A DNA stretch of 19,562 bases from Bacteroidales bacterium (GCA_024681565.1 JAILAO010000089.1:1-19562); one strand, 5' to 3'; shown: positions 9,801-17,023, counted from the stretch's first letter. Program-made: numbers and translations. Notes: generated by a model not told the origin, from the letters alone.

Positions 9801-10549
9801 TCGACGCCTGCCACAGCAGCGGAGACGATATCGTTTCCCCGGCCGGCTGGCGTCTGCCGATGCTCCGCCAGGAAGGGGGCGAAGGGCGTTCGCTGGCGGA
9901 CTTCGTCGCGCCGGAGGACTATGGTTTCGACTCCCCTGCCGGAATGTTTGCCGTTTCGGTGACCGAAACGGCAAACCATCGCTCCGCTATTACGGGGGAT
10001 GGTTCCCCCGACACCCCCTCGGTCGCCATTGGCTCCGACCTGCCCTCAGGCACCGAAACGGCAAACAACCCCGTCATTCCCGGCTCGACCGGGAATCCCT
10101 CCGGCCCGGCCTACCGGCCCGGCGAACATCCCGCCGGATGCAGCTGCGAAGCCTGCCGGATGGAATATGGTTCGCTGCTGGACCGCAGCCTGCGCCTCAC
10201 GCTCGCCGAAGCCGCCTCCGGCTGGCTGGATGCCGAACTTGAGAAACAACTGCCGAAAGGGAGTCCGGTGCGCATCATCAAACCGGCAGCCGGTTATGCC
10301 TCCTGCCCCGACCACACCCTCAAGCGGGACATCCTCTCCCTGCTGCCCGATGCCGCCGGGCTGGACATCCGGCTCACAGAATCCTGCGCCATGATCCCGG
10401 ACGCCAGTATCTGCGGACTCGTTTTTGCCCATCCGCAGGCCGGCTACCCCGACATCCGCAGGCTCACCCCCGCCGCCCTGGAAGCCTATGCCTCCCGCCG
10501 GGGACTCACCGCCGAAGAGCAGCGCCAGTTCCTTGGAAATCTGCTTTAA
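6896..10549 (+). CDS. metH: Cobalamin-dependent methionine synthase
   Basis: MetH moves a methyl group from methyl-THF to homocysteine through cobalamin. The protein has 1217 aa (E. coli 1227) with all modules. The homocysteine barrel has zinc ligands Cys219 (GLNCSLG) and Cys282-Cys283 (GGCCGTT), with the E. coli spacing. The pterin barrel starts at TNIGERTNVAGS. The cap and B12 domains follow, with the cobalt-ligand His740 in DVHDIG. The AdoMet-dependent reactivation domain extends from about residue 890 to the end. Start ATG 6896 overlaps the metF stop and gives the normal MDGLRQALTERILILDGAMG N-terminus. Oddity: residues about 1023-1089 in the activation domain are a Gly/Ser/Pro/Thr-rich segment with no counterpart I recognise, encoded by palindromic repeat DNA. 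The stop TAA overlaps the convergent U32 stop in TTAA. Confidence 0.96.
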   Translation: MDGLRQALTERILILDGAMGTMLQRHGLSGNNETFNLSHPDIIRDIHRAYIAAGADIITTNTFSANRISQAEYGCAGQAQEFAREGARLAREAADAAPRRVWVAGSLGPTGKSLSLAQDLSDPAFRPVGFDGMAEAYAEQVRGLLEGGVDILLLETCFDALNTKAALYAISGIPEAAARPLIISVSVSDRSGRTLTGQTLEAFYRSVQHARPLCFGLNCSLGADDLAPLVTDVASWSACAVSCYPNAGLPNEMGAYNETPDQTASALQRMARAGLLNLAGGCCGTTPEHIRAIADALQGLPPRPLPEPDRRLSVSGLESVTLDMRQNRFTNIGERTNVAGSRKFARLIAAGDYGTALGIAAGQIANGASIIDINMDDAMLDSKAEMERFLRHIAGEPAVAKAAVMIDSSHWETLLTGLKNAQGRCIVNSISLKEGEEAFLAKAREIHRLGAAVVVMAFDEEGQATTYDRKIAICERAYRLLTQQAGFDPWEIVFDVNVLSVGTGIPEHARYGVDFIEAVRWVKAHLPGALTSGGISNLSFAFRGNNPVREAMHSVFLYHAIAAGLDMGIVNPGMLRVYDEIEPQLLRCVEDVILDRDAGATDRLLEYGSGSPESAAAAQPQSSEAGRSADTEAVPLSLPPVSERLTKAIVGGGSPRLQEDLMESLAELGRAVDVIEGPLMAGMARVGELFADGRMFLPQVVKSAKVMRDAVGILQPFMGQETDGSDKPRFVLATVKGDVHDIGKNITGIVLRCNGFEVTDLGVMVPRETILAKAGEIRADLIGVSGLITPSLFQMEELCREMAARGLTTPLLIGGATTSALHTAVKLAPLYDHVFYAPDASASAVLAGRLLSDRERTEAEEHRKQEELRTLYARKDARKETRGRSTSRTCFPADSYLHGACFHNIPTRELSIAEVLPYFDWKLFYAIWGIKDAGTSPESRTVQLSADAVERLDILKREKGCRIRISARFDACHSSGDDIVSPAGWRLPMLRQEGGEGRSLADFVAPEDYGFDSPAGMFAVSVTETANHRSAITGDGSPDTPSVAIGSDLPSGTETANNPVIPGSTGNPSGPAYRPGEHPAGCSCEACRMEYGSLLDRSLRLTLAEAASGWLDAELEKQLPKGSPVRIIKPAAGYASCPDHTLKRDILSLLPDAAGLDIRLTESCAMIPDASICGLVFAHPQAGYPDIRRLTPAALEAYASRRGLTAEEQRQFLGNLL
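9946..10096 (+). repeat. Palindromic repeat cluster inserted in frame within metH
   Basis: A perfect 15-bp inverted repeat, GTTTGCCGTTTCGGT (9946-9960) and ACCGAAACGGCAAAC (9962-9976), has a one-base centre. The second arm recurs exactly as a direct repeat at 10052-10066. Between them is a hairpin CGGGGGA-TGGT-TCCCCCG (9993-10010). Right after the third copy is a REP-like palindrome ATTCCCGG (10076-10083) - CTCGA - CCGGGAAT (10089-10096), encoding NPVIPGSTGNP. The VIPG..GNP signature is typical of translated dispersed palindromic repeats. No stop codon is introduced and MetH remains open. Identity as a genome-dispersed repeat family is inference. Confidence 0.72.
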
Positions 10550-11811
10550 GCTTTTTCAGCTTCTACCCAGAGAAAGACTTTGTCGCCGCGCCGGAGCTTT
10601 CCGTCGGGGCATTTTTCGAGCGGGACGCGCACCGAGCAGCGGCTCCCCTTGGGGGCCAGGGCCACCGGTTCGAACTCGAGCCGGATATCCCGGGCAGGGA
10701 ATTCGACGACCCCGGTCGTAGGACCGATGACCATCAGGTCGGCCCCGCCCGGCAGGTCTTGGGTCTCCACGGAAATCTCCGCCACGCCGATCCGGTCGAA
10801 CCAATTGGTCACCTTGCCCAGATAAACCTTGCGGCGGGTGGCCTGGGAGCCATAGACAGCACTCCATTCCCCCATCCGGGCACCCTGGTAATAGCCGTCC
10901 CAGAACCCGCGGTTGAAGACTTCGGCCAGTTCAGACTTGAGCGAAGCCGCGAACGCCGGCGTATAGGTCCCCTCGCAGACGGCATCGGCGGCCCGACGGT
11001 AGCAGGCGGCGCAGCGCTTGACGTATTCCGCGGAGCGGGCCCTTCCCTCGATCTTGAAAACACGCACGCCCGAAGCGATGATGCGGTCCATGAATTCGAT
11101 GGTACAGAGGTCCTTGGGAGACATGATATACTCGTTGTCGATCAGCAGCTCGTTGCCGGTCTCCCGGTCACGGACCTCGTAACTGCGGCGACAGACCTGA
11201 TAGCAGGCGCCCCGGTTGGCCGACGCCCCGGCAGCATGCAGGGAAAGATAGCATTTGCCGCTCACGGCCATGCAGAGAGCGCCGTGGGCGAACATTTCGA
11301 TGCAGACCAGAGAGCCCGAAGGGCCGCAGATCCGTTCCCGTTCGATGGTCTCGTGGATGTCCCGGACCTGGTCGAGCGTCAGCTCGCGTGCCAGCACGAC
11401 CACATCGGCAAACTGCGCATAGAAGCGGAGCGCTTCTGCATTGGAGATGGAAAGCTGCGTGGAGATGTGGACCTCCAACCCGACCTGCCGGCAGTATTGG
11501 ATGGCGGCGATGTCCGAGGCGATGACGGCATCCACGCCCGCCGCTTGGGCGGCATCCAGGGCCTCGTGCATGGCTTCCATGTCTTCCTGGAACAAGGTTA
11601 TGTTCAGGGTCAGGTAACTGCGCACCCCGGCTTCATGGCAGATCCTCACGACTTCCGGAAGGTCTTCCGGGAGGAAATTGCTGGCCGAACGGCTGCGCAT
11701 GTTGAGTCGTCCGATACCGAAATAAACGGAGTCCGCTCCGCCCTGAATGGCGGCGGCCAGGCAGTCGAAACCGCCCGCCGGTGCCATGATCTCGAGTTCC
11801 TTTTTGTCCAT
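10546..11811 (-). CDS. U32 family protein, TrhP/YegQ-like (annotated as peptidase U32)
   Basis: The 421-aa protein begins MDKKELEIMAPAGGFDCL, the standard U32 N-terminus, and contains the U32 signature at residues 172-190 (EMFAHGALCMAVSGKCYLS). ANRGACYQVCRR follows, so Cys180, Cys187, Cys203 and Cys207 form a likely metal or Fe-S site. Many U32 proteins are called collagenase-like peptidases, but the best-studied relatives of this length (TrhP/YegQ in E. coli) work in prephenate-dependent hydroxylation of tRNA wobble uridine. I favour tRNA modification, at family level only. A C-terminal beta-barrel-like region (about 335-421) fits that group. The stop is shared with metH in TTAA 10546-10549. 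A perfect -7 element lies only 7 bases upstream of the ATG. Confidence 0.88.
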   Translation of the reverse strand: MDKKELEIMAPAGGFDCLAAAIQGGADSVYFGIGRLNMRSRSASNFLPEDLPEVVRICHEAGVRSYLTLNITLFQEDMEAMHEALDAAQAAGVDAVIASDIAAIQYCRQVGLEVHISTQLSISNAEALRFYAQFADVVVLARELTLDQVRDIHETIERERICGPSGSLVCIEMFAHGALCMAVSGKCYLSLHAAGASANRGACYQVCRRSYEVRDRETGNELLIDNEYIMSPKDLCTIEFMDRIIASGVRVFKIEGRARSAEYVKRCAACYRRAADAVCEGTYTPAFAASLKSELAEVFNRGFWDGYYQGARMGEWSAVYGSQATRRKVYLGKVTNWFDRIGVAEISVETQDLPGGADLMVIGPTTGVVEFPARDIRLEFEPVALAPKGSRCSVRVPLEKCPDGKLRRGDKVFLWVEAEKA

Positions 11812-11818
11812 CTGACTG

Positions 11819-11826
11819 CAAAGATA
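11819..11826 (-). promoter_or_regulatory. -7 promoter element of the U32 gene
   Basis: CAAAGATA on the plus strand reads TATCTTTG on the minus strand, a perfect TAnnTTTG. It ends 7 bases before the ATG (11811), so the transcript would have a leader of only a few bases. No convincing -33 box was found at the right distance. Confidence 0.6.
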
Positions 11827-11891
11827 CAGAAAACGGGCGAGCAGCAGAACAGTTTGGACTGAAATTGAAAGCCGGGAGCCGCCGTTTTCCG

Positions 11892-11899
11892 TATCTTTG
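11892..11899 (+). promoter_or_regulatory. -7 promoter element of the GH31 gene
   Basis: TATCTTTG is a perfect TAnnTTTG, 19 bases before ATG 11919. The best upstream partner, ATTG at 11864-11867, has a long spacer (24 bases), so the -33 assignment is unsure. Confidence 0.6.
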
Positions 11900-11918
11900 T
11901 AAAAATGGTTCCCGTACT

Positions 11919-14150
11919 ATGAAGAAAGCTTTCCTTTTCTCTCTGCTTCTGCTGGCGGCCTGCCGGCCGGAGCCTATCCGCATCGATACGCCCCAGGGCA
12001 CGCTGTGCCTGGAGCCCCTGGCCGAAGACGCCATCCGTGTCCGGCTCACTCCGGAAGGAGCCCCCGATCTCGGGGAACTGGTCTTCACGGAGCAGGTCCC
12101 GGCCCCCAGATACCGCGTGGAGCACAAGGGACAGGACGTCACGCTGCGCACCGCACGGATGTCGGCCGAATACCGCGCCGACACGCAGACGCTCCGTTTC
12201 CTGGATGCGGACGGACAGGTCCTCCTGGAGGAAAAGGGCCGCGACATAGTCCCGGCAGAAGTACAGGGTGAAGCCGCCTGGGCCGTCAGCCAGACCTTTG
12301 ATTCCCCGGAAGGAGAGCATCTCTATGGTACCGGGCAATTCCAGGACGGCTACCTGGATATCCGCGGCCTAACCCGCCGCCTGACCCAGGTCAACACGCA
12401 GATCTCCCTGCCGATGATCCTTTCCAGCCGCGGCTGGGGCCTGCTCTGGCACAACTACGGCCTGACGGACTTCAATCCGGCGGACCACCGTGTCGCCCTG
12501 ACTGCCTCGGACGAAAGCGGCGGATCCGTCACCGTCAATGCCACGGGGACGGCCGGCAATCGGCGCGAACGCCGTTTTTTCCGGACCTTCACGGGAGAGT
12601 TCGAACTGCCGGAGGACGGCGAATATGCCCTGCTGCTCGATGTGGGCCGGGAGATGGCCCGCAAGCAATACCTCTCCGTGGACGGTGAAGCGGTCATCGA
12701 CATCACCAACACCTGGCTGCCGCCGACCGCCGCCGTGAAGGTCCGGCTCAGCGCCGGCCGCCACCGGCTCGAGGTGCAGGGTACCGTGGGCGATGCCCCG
12801 GTCATCCTCTGGCGTGCCGTCACCGACGGGACGACTTTTGCCTCTCCGGTCGCACCGGGCCTGGACTACACCGTCTTCGCCGGCGGCGCCGATGCGGTAA
12901 TGCACAGTTTCCGCCGCCTGAGCGGTCACGTTCCGGCCCTGCCGGACTGGATCTTCCGCTATATCCACTGCCGCGAACGCTATGATACGCAGGAGGAACT
13001 CCTCACGGCGGCACGGCGTTTCCACGAAGAGGGCCTGCCCGTGGGCACCCTTGTCCAGGACTGGCAGTGGTGGGGCAAATACGGCTGGAACGCCATGCGC
13101 TTTGACGAAGGGAAGTATCCCGATCCCAAGGCGATGACCGACGAACTGCACCGGATGGACCAGCACCTGATGCTTTCCGTCTGGTCCAAGATCAGCCGTG
13201 ACGCCGAACTCGGCCGGGAAGTGGCAGCCCGCAGCTACTATATCGACGGCACCGAATGGGTGGATTTCTTCCAGCCGGAGGCCGCCGCTTTCTACTGGCA
13301 GAGTTTCAGTGAAAAACTGCTTCCGACCGGTATCGACGCCTGGTGGCAGGACGCCACCGAACCGGAAAACGACGACCTGAAAGGCCGTCAGGTCGGACCG
13401 GAGCGGAGGCCGGGAGAATGGTACCGCAATGTCTATCCGCTGAAAGTCATACAGACCGTCTACGAGGGCCTGCGCCGCGATGTTCCCGACCGGCTTCCGG
13501 TCCTCCTCACCCGCAGTGCCTACCCGGGCATTCAGCGCTACGGCGCCGTGACCTGGAGCGGGGACGTGGGCAACGACTGGGGTACGCTCCGCCGCCAGAT
13601 CGCCGGCGGACTGGGCCAGATGGCCGCCGGTCTCCCCTGGTGGACATACGACGCCGGAGGCTTTTTCCGCCCCGCCGACCAATACACCGACCCGGCTTAC
13701 CAGGAAAGGATGGTCCGCTGGATCCAGGCTGCCGTCTGGCTGCCTTTCATGCGCGTCCACGGCTACCAGAGCCGCACGGAGCCCTGGGAATACAGTCCGG
13801 AGACGCGCCGCCGTTTCGAGGCGGCCATCGCACAGCGCGAAGCCCTGCTTCCCTACATTCTGGAGAATGCCCGAAAAGTCTGGGAAGAAGACTATACGCT
13901 GATGCGTCCGCTGATTTTCGATTTCCCGGAGGACCCGCAGGCCCTGCAGCAGGACTGCGAATGGATGTTCGGGCCGGACTACCTCGTATGCCCCGTCACC
14001 GAAGGTGGCGTATCCACCTGGAAGGTCTATCTGCCGGAGAACGCGGCCGGCTGGGAGGACATACGCGACAGCGCCCGCTACGAGGGCGGACGCTGCTATG
14101 ATGTCCCGGTGGACCTGGAAGCGATTCCCGTCTTCCGGCGGCTGCGCTGA
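11919..14150 (+). CDS. Glycoside hydrolase family 31 lipoprotein with PA14 insert (alpha-xylosidase-like)
   Basis: A 743-aa secreted alpha-glycosidase. The N-terminus MKKAFLFSLLLLAAC is a lipoprotein signal with a lipobox ending in Cys, so it is anchored in the periplasm or on the surface. The GH31 N-terminal beta-sandwich follows, with a PA14-like insert at about residues 220-300 (EFELPEDGEYALLLDV...YLSVDGEAVID...AGRHRLEVQG). The catalytic barrel begins near residue 345. The nucleophile is Asp478 in DAWWQDATEPEND and the likely acid/base is Asp549 in TWSGDVGNDW. It ends right after the proximal beta-domain (IPVFRRLR). GH31 plus PA14 is typical of alpha-xylosidases acting on xyloglucan oligosaccharides, but alpha-glucosidase or sulfoquinovosidase-like activity cannot be excluded. 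No SusC/SusD pair or other glycosidase is nearby. ATG 11919 was chosen for the signal peptide and promoter position. Confidence 0.9.
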   Translation: MKKAFLFSLLLLAACRPEPIRIDTPQGTLCLEPLAEDAIRVRLTPEGAPDLGELVFTEQVPAPRYRVEHKGQDVTLRTARMSAEYRADTQTLRFLDADGQVLLEEKGRDIVPAEVQGEAAWAVSQTFDSPEGEHLYGTGQFQDGYLDIRGLTRRLTQVNTQISLPMILSSRGWGLLWHNYGLTDFNPADHRVALTASDESGGSVTVNATGTAGNRRERRFFRTFTGEFELPEDGEYALLLDVGREMARKQYLSVDGEAVIDITNTWLPPTAAVKVRLSAGRHRLEVQGTVGDAPVILWRAVTDGTTFASPVAPGLDYTVFAGGADAVMHSFRRLSGHVPALPDWIFRYIHCRERYDTQEELLTAARRFHEEGLPVGTLVQDWQWWGKYGWNAMRFDEGKYPDPKAMTDELHRMDQHLMLSVWSKISRDAELGREVAARSYYIDGTEWVDFFQPEAAAFYWQSFSEKLLPTGIDAWWQDATEPENDDLKGRQVGPERRPGEWYRNVYPLKVIQTVYEGLRRDVPDRLPVLLTRSAYPGIQRYGAVTWSGDVGNDWGTLRRQIAGGLGQMAAGLPWWTYDAGGFFRPADQYTDPAYQERMVRWIQAAVWLPFMRVHGYQSRTEPWEYSPETRRRFEAAIAQREALLPYILENARKVWEEDYTLMRPLIFDFPEDPQALQQDCEWMFGPDYLVCPVTEGGVSTWKVYLPENAAGWEDIRDSARYEGGRCYDVPVDLEAIPVFRRLR

Positions 14151-14900
14151 TCAGTCCAGCACCAGCTCCACCGGACAGTGGTCGGAGCCGAAAACCTCAT
14201 TGTGGATATCCGTGCCGGTGATGCGCGCTGCAAGACCTTCGGAAACGAGGAAATAGTCGATACGCCACCCCACATTCCGCTCGCGGGCAGCCATCCGGTA
14301 AGACCACCAGGAGTACTTGGCTTCGCCCGGGTGGGCGTCCCGCCAGCTGTCGCGGAAACCCGCTGCGAGCAGTTCGCCCATCTTGGCCCGCTCCTCATCG
14401 GAGAAACCGGCGTTGAAGTGGTTCGTAGCCGGATTCTTGAGGTCGATCTCCTCGTGGGCGACGTTCATGTCGCCGCAGATGACCACGCCCTTTCTTGCGG
14501 CCAGGCCGCTCACATAGGTGCGGAAATCGTCTTCCCACCGCATCCGGTAATCCAGGCGCCGCAGGCCGTCCTGCGAATTGGGCGTATAGACGCAGACCAG
14601 ATAGAAATCCGGCATCTCCAGGGTAATCACCCGGCCTTCGTGGTCATGCTCGTCCACCCCGATGCCGTTGACGACGGACAGGGGCGTGTGGCGCGTATAG
14701 ATGGCCGTGCCGGAGTAGCCTTTCTTGTCGGCATAATTCCAATAGGACCGGTAGCCCGGGAAATCCAGGTCGATCTGCCCGGCCTGGAGTTTGGTCTCCT
14801 GCAGGCAGAAAAAATCGGCGTCCAGGGACGCGAAGATGTCGGCAAATCCCTTGCCGGCGACGGCACGCAGGCCGTTGACGTTCCAACTTATGAGTTTCAT
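14151..14900 (-). CDS. xth: Exodeoxyribonuclease III (AP endonuclease)
   Basis: A 249-aa DNA repair nuclease of the endonuclease/exonuclease/phosphatase fold, acting on abasic sites and 3' ends. It starts MKLISWNVNGLRA (Asn7) and shows LQETKLQ with the metal-binding Glu34, VYTPNSQ, GDMNVAHEEIDL, WRIDYFLVS and GSDHCPVEL with the catalytic Asp-His. The frame stays open far upstream across the antisense of cysS, but that is a codon-bias shadow; ATG 14900 gives the normal N-terminus. Its stop abuts the GH31 stop in the palindrome TGATCA (14148-14153) with no base between. It diverges from cysS across a 48-base gap holding back-to-back -7 elements. Confidence 0.96.
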   Translation of the reverse strand: MKLISWNVNGLRAVAGKGFADIFASLDADFFCLQETKLQAGQIDLDFPGYRSYWNYADKKGYSGTAIYTRHTPLSVVNGIGVDEHDHEGRVITLEMPDFYLVCVYTPNSQDGLRRLDYRMRWEDDFRTYVSGLAARKGVVICGDMNVAHEEIDLKNPATNHFNAGFSDEERAKMGELLAAGFRDSWRDAHPGEAKYSWWSYRMAARERNVGWRIDYFLVSEGLAARITGTDIHNEVFGSDHCPVELVLD

Positions 14901-14904
14901 CAAG

Positions 14905-14933
14905 CGAAGATACGCAGAAAATTCGTATCTTCG
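14905..14933. promoter_or_regulatory. Symmetrical divergent promoter of xth and cysS
   Basis: CGAAGATACG (14905-14914) and CGTATCTTCG (14924-14933) form a perfect 10-bp inverted repeat with a 9-base spacer. Each arm contains TATCTTCG, one base off TAnnTTTG, reading outward: minus strand for xth, plus strand for cysS. The xth arm ends 4 bases before its ATG (leaderless or nearly so). The cysS arm ends 15 bases before ATG 14949. The symmetry could also be an operator. Confidence 0.6.
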
Positions 14934-14948
14934 TCTGATTATACGAAA

Positions 14949-16481
14949 ATGACCATGCGCGAATTCTTCATCACCAATACCCTGACCCGTCGGAAAGAGC
15001 TGTTCGTCCCCATCCACCCCGGCCACGTCGGCATGTACGTCTGCGGTCCGACCGTCTATGGCGACGCCCACCTCGGCCACGCACGCCCGGGGGTCACTTA
15101 CGATGTCCTGAGCAAATTCCTGCGCCACCTCGGCTACAAGGTCCGCTATGTCCGCAACATCACGGATGTGGGACATCTGGAGCACGATGCCGACGAAGGC
15201 GAGGACAAGATCGCCAAGAAGGCACGCCTGGAGCAGCTGGAGCCGATGGAGGTCGTACAGGCCTACACCCTGCGTTACCACGAGGCGATGCGCCTGCTGA
15301 ACTGCGCACCCCCCTCCATCGAGCCGCGCGCTTCCGGACACGTCATCGAGCAGATCGAGGCGGTGAAGAAAATTCTCGAGGCAGGCTACGCCTACGAGAG
15401 CAACGGCAGCATCTACTTCGATGTCGAGAAATACAACCGCGACTTCCACTACGGCGTCCTGTCCGGACGCAACCTCTACGATACCCTGGAGGGCACCCGC
15501 AGCATGGACGGACAGTCCGACAAGCGCGCCCCCTATGATTTCGCCCTTTGGAAAAAGGCGGAGCCGGAGCACATCATGCGCTGGCCCTCTCCCTGGGGCG
15601 AAGGATTCCCGGGCTGGCACCTCGAATGCTCCGTGATGGGCGAGAAATACCTGGGCCGCGAATTCGACATCCACGGCGGCGGGATGGACCTGATGTTCCC
15701 GCACCACGAGTGCGAGATCGCACAGAACCAGGCTTCCCGCGGCACGCAGGGCGTGCATTACTGGGTGCACAACAACATGATCACCATCGGCGGCCAGAAG
15801 ATGGGCAAGTCGCTGGGCAATTTCATCACCCTGCCGCAGCTCTTCTCCGGCGACCATCCGAAACTGGAACAGGCCTACAGTCCGATGACGGTACGTTTCT
15901 TCATCCTCCAGGCCCACTACCGCGGCACGCTGGACTTCTCCAACGAAGCCCTGCAGGCGGCCGAGAAGGGTCTGAAGCGCCTGATGCAGGCCGCCAAAGA
16001 CCTTTATGCCATGGCCGGCCGGAAGGCTCCGCAGTATCCCTACGGAGAAGAACCCGTGCATGTTGCACCTGAGACCTGCCCGGCGGACAGCGCCGAGGTC
16101 AAGGCCGTTTTCGATGGCATCTATGACGCCCTCTGCGACGACATGAACACCCCGATGGCCCTCTCGCATGTCTCCGAAGCGGTCCGCATCATCAATTCCG
16201 CCAAGGCAGGCCAGCTGAAGCTCTCGAAAGGCGATCTGGACACCCTTGTGCAACTCTTCGACGACATCGTCTTCGGCGTGCTCGGCCTCAAGGACGAGGA
16301 AGCCGCAGGCGGGGCCGGCGGCAAAGTCATCGACGGCCTGATGCAGATGGTCCTCGAACAGCGTGCCGCAGCCAAGGCCGCCAGGGACTGGACCACGTCC
16401 GACCACATCCGCGATGCCCTCAAGGCCTTGGGAATCCAGGTCAAGGACACCAAGGACGGAGCCGAGTGGACGCTCGAATAG
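14949..16481 (+). CDS. cysS: Cysteinyl-tRNA synthetase
   Basis: This class I synthetase charges tRNA-Cys. It has 510 aa. The HIGH motif is HLGH at residues 41-44 (GPTVYGDAHLGHARPG) and the KMSKS motif is KMGKS at 284-288. Zinc ligands are Cys32 (VCGPTVY), the Cys in WHLECSVMG and the His/Glu of FPHHECEIAQNQ. A helical anticodon-binding region follows to the end (DWTTSDHIRDALKALGIQVKDTKDGAEW). ATG 14949 (MTMREFFITNTLT) is used; ATG 14955 is equally possible. The frame is open far upstream over xth, but that stretch is an antisense shadow. Its product sets the charged tRNA-Cys level, the signal the upstream attenuator would read. The stop TAG overlaps the ogt GTG start by one base. Confidence 0.96.
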   Translation: MTMREFFITNTLTRRKELFVPIHPGHVGMYVCGPTVYGDAHLGHARPGVTYDVLSKFLRHLGYKVRYVRNITDVGHLEHDADEGEDKIAKKARLEQLEPMEVVQAYTLRYHEAMRLLNCAPPSIEPRASGHVIEQIEAVKKILEAGYAYESNGSIYFDVEKYNRDFHYGVLSGRNLYDTLEGTRSMDGQSDKRAPYDFALWKKAEPEHIMRWPSPWGEGFPGWHLECSVMGEKYLGREFDIHGGGMDLMFPHHECEIAQNQASRGTQGVHYWVHNNMITIGGQKMGKSLGNFITLPQLFSGDHPKLEQAYSPMTVRFFILQAHYRGTLDFSNEALQAAEKGLKRLMQAAKDLYAMAGRKAPQYPYGEEPVHVAPETCPADSAEVKAVFDGIYDALCDDMNTPMALSHVSEAVRIINSAKAGQLKLSKGDLDTLVQLFDDIVFGVLGLKDEEAAGGAGGKVIDGLMQMVLEQRAAAKAARDWTTSDHIRDALKALGIQVKDTKDGAEWTLE

Positions 16482-17023
16482 TGGACTTCCTTTGTCACCA
16501 TGCTTCCCCTTTGGGCGGCATCACGCTGGCCGGTTCGGGCGATGCCCTGACCGGCCTGTGGTTTGACGGGCAGGCGCATTTCGGCTGCACAGGGACGGGA
16601 TGCATTGTATTGCCGGATGCAGTTGCAGGACCAGCGTGCGTCGAGTTGCAGGATGTGACTGCCGGGACGGCGCTGCCAGTTTTCGACGACGCCTGCCGGT
16701 GGTTAGATATCTATTTCAGCGGCACAGAACCGGACTTCACGCCCCGGCTTGACCTGCGGGGCACCCCCTTTCAGTTGGCGGTCTGGAAACAGCTGCTGGC
16801 TATCCCCTATGGACATATCGTAACCTACAGCGAACTCGCCAGGCGGCTCGGGGCATCCCCCCAGGCGGTCGGCGGCGCCGTGGGCCGCAATCCGGTCTCG
16901 CTGATCGTCCCCTGTCACCGCGTCGTCGGCGCCGGCGGCCGCCTGACCGGCTATGCCGGCGGCCTCGACCGCAAGGCCCGCCTCCTGCAGCTGGAGCAGG
17001 CCGATCTCTTCTTTGGAATCTAA
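16481..17023 (+). CDS. ogt: Methylated-DNA--protein-cysteine S-methyltransferase
   Basis: A suicide DNA-repair protein that removes the methyl group from O6-methylguanine. It has 180 aa from GTG 16481. The N-terminal RNase-H-like part ends near residue 85. The active-site block is SLIVPCHRVVGAGG with acceptor Cys145, preceded by the helix-turn-helix VTYSELARRLG and the RNPVS segment, and followed by GYAGGLDRKARLL. GTG 16481 overlaps the cysS stop in TAGTG and gives a typical MDFLCHHASPLGGITLA start; an upstream GTG at 16466 would overlap cysS by 16 bases. It is cotranscribed with cysS. A REP-like hairpin begins at the base after its stop and may end the transcript. Confidence 0.93.
   Translation: MDFLCHHASPLGGITLAGSGDALTGLWFDGQAHFGCTGTGCIVLPDAVAGPACVELQDVTAGTALPVFDDACRWLDIYFSGTEPDFTPRLDLRGTPFQLAVWKQLLAIPYGHIVTYSELARRLGASPQAVGGAVGRNPVSLIVPCHRVVGAGGRLTGYAGGLDRKARLLQLEQADLFFGI

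Noticed and set aside
6842..9979. A 1045-codon open frame antisense to metH
   Set aside because: It mirrors a gene with all MetH motifs and shows no recognisable domain of its own; a codon-bias shadow.
10097..10135. GGCCCGGC tandem repeat as a further mobile repeat in metH
   Set aside because: Two short GC-rich copies 13 bases apart are easily produced by codon bias; not needed to explain the insert.
14178..14948. A 257-codon upstream extension of cysS
   Set aside because: It lies antisense to xth and lacks family similarity; the normal CysS N-terminus and a -7 element are at 14926-14949.
14151..16406. A 751-codon minus-strand frame covering the antisense of cysS
   Set aside because: Only its last 249 codons are exonuclease III. 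The rest mirrors cysS, which has clear synthetase motifs; long antisense frames are expected with GC-rich third positions.
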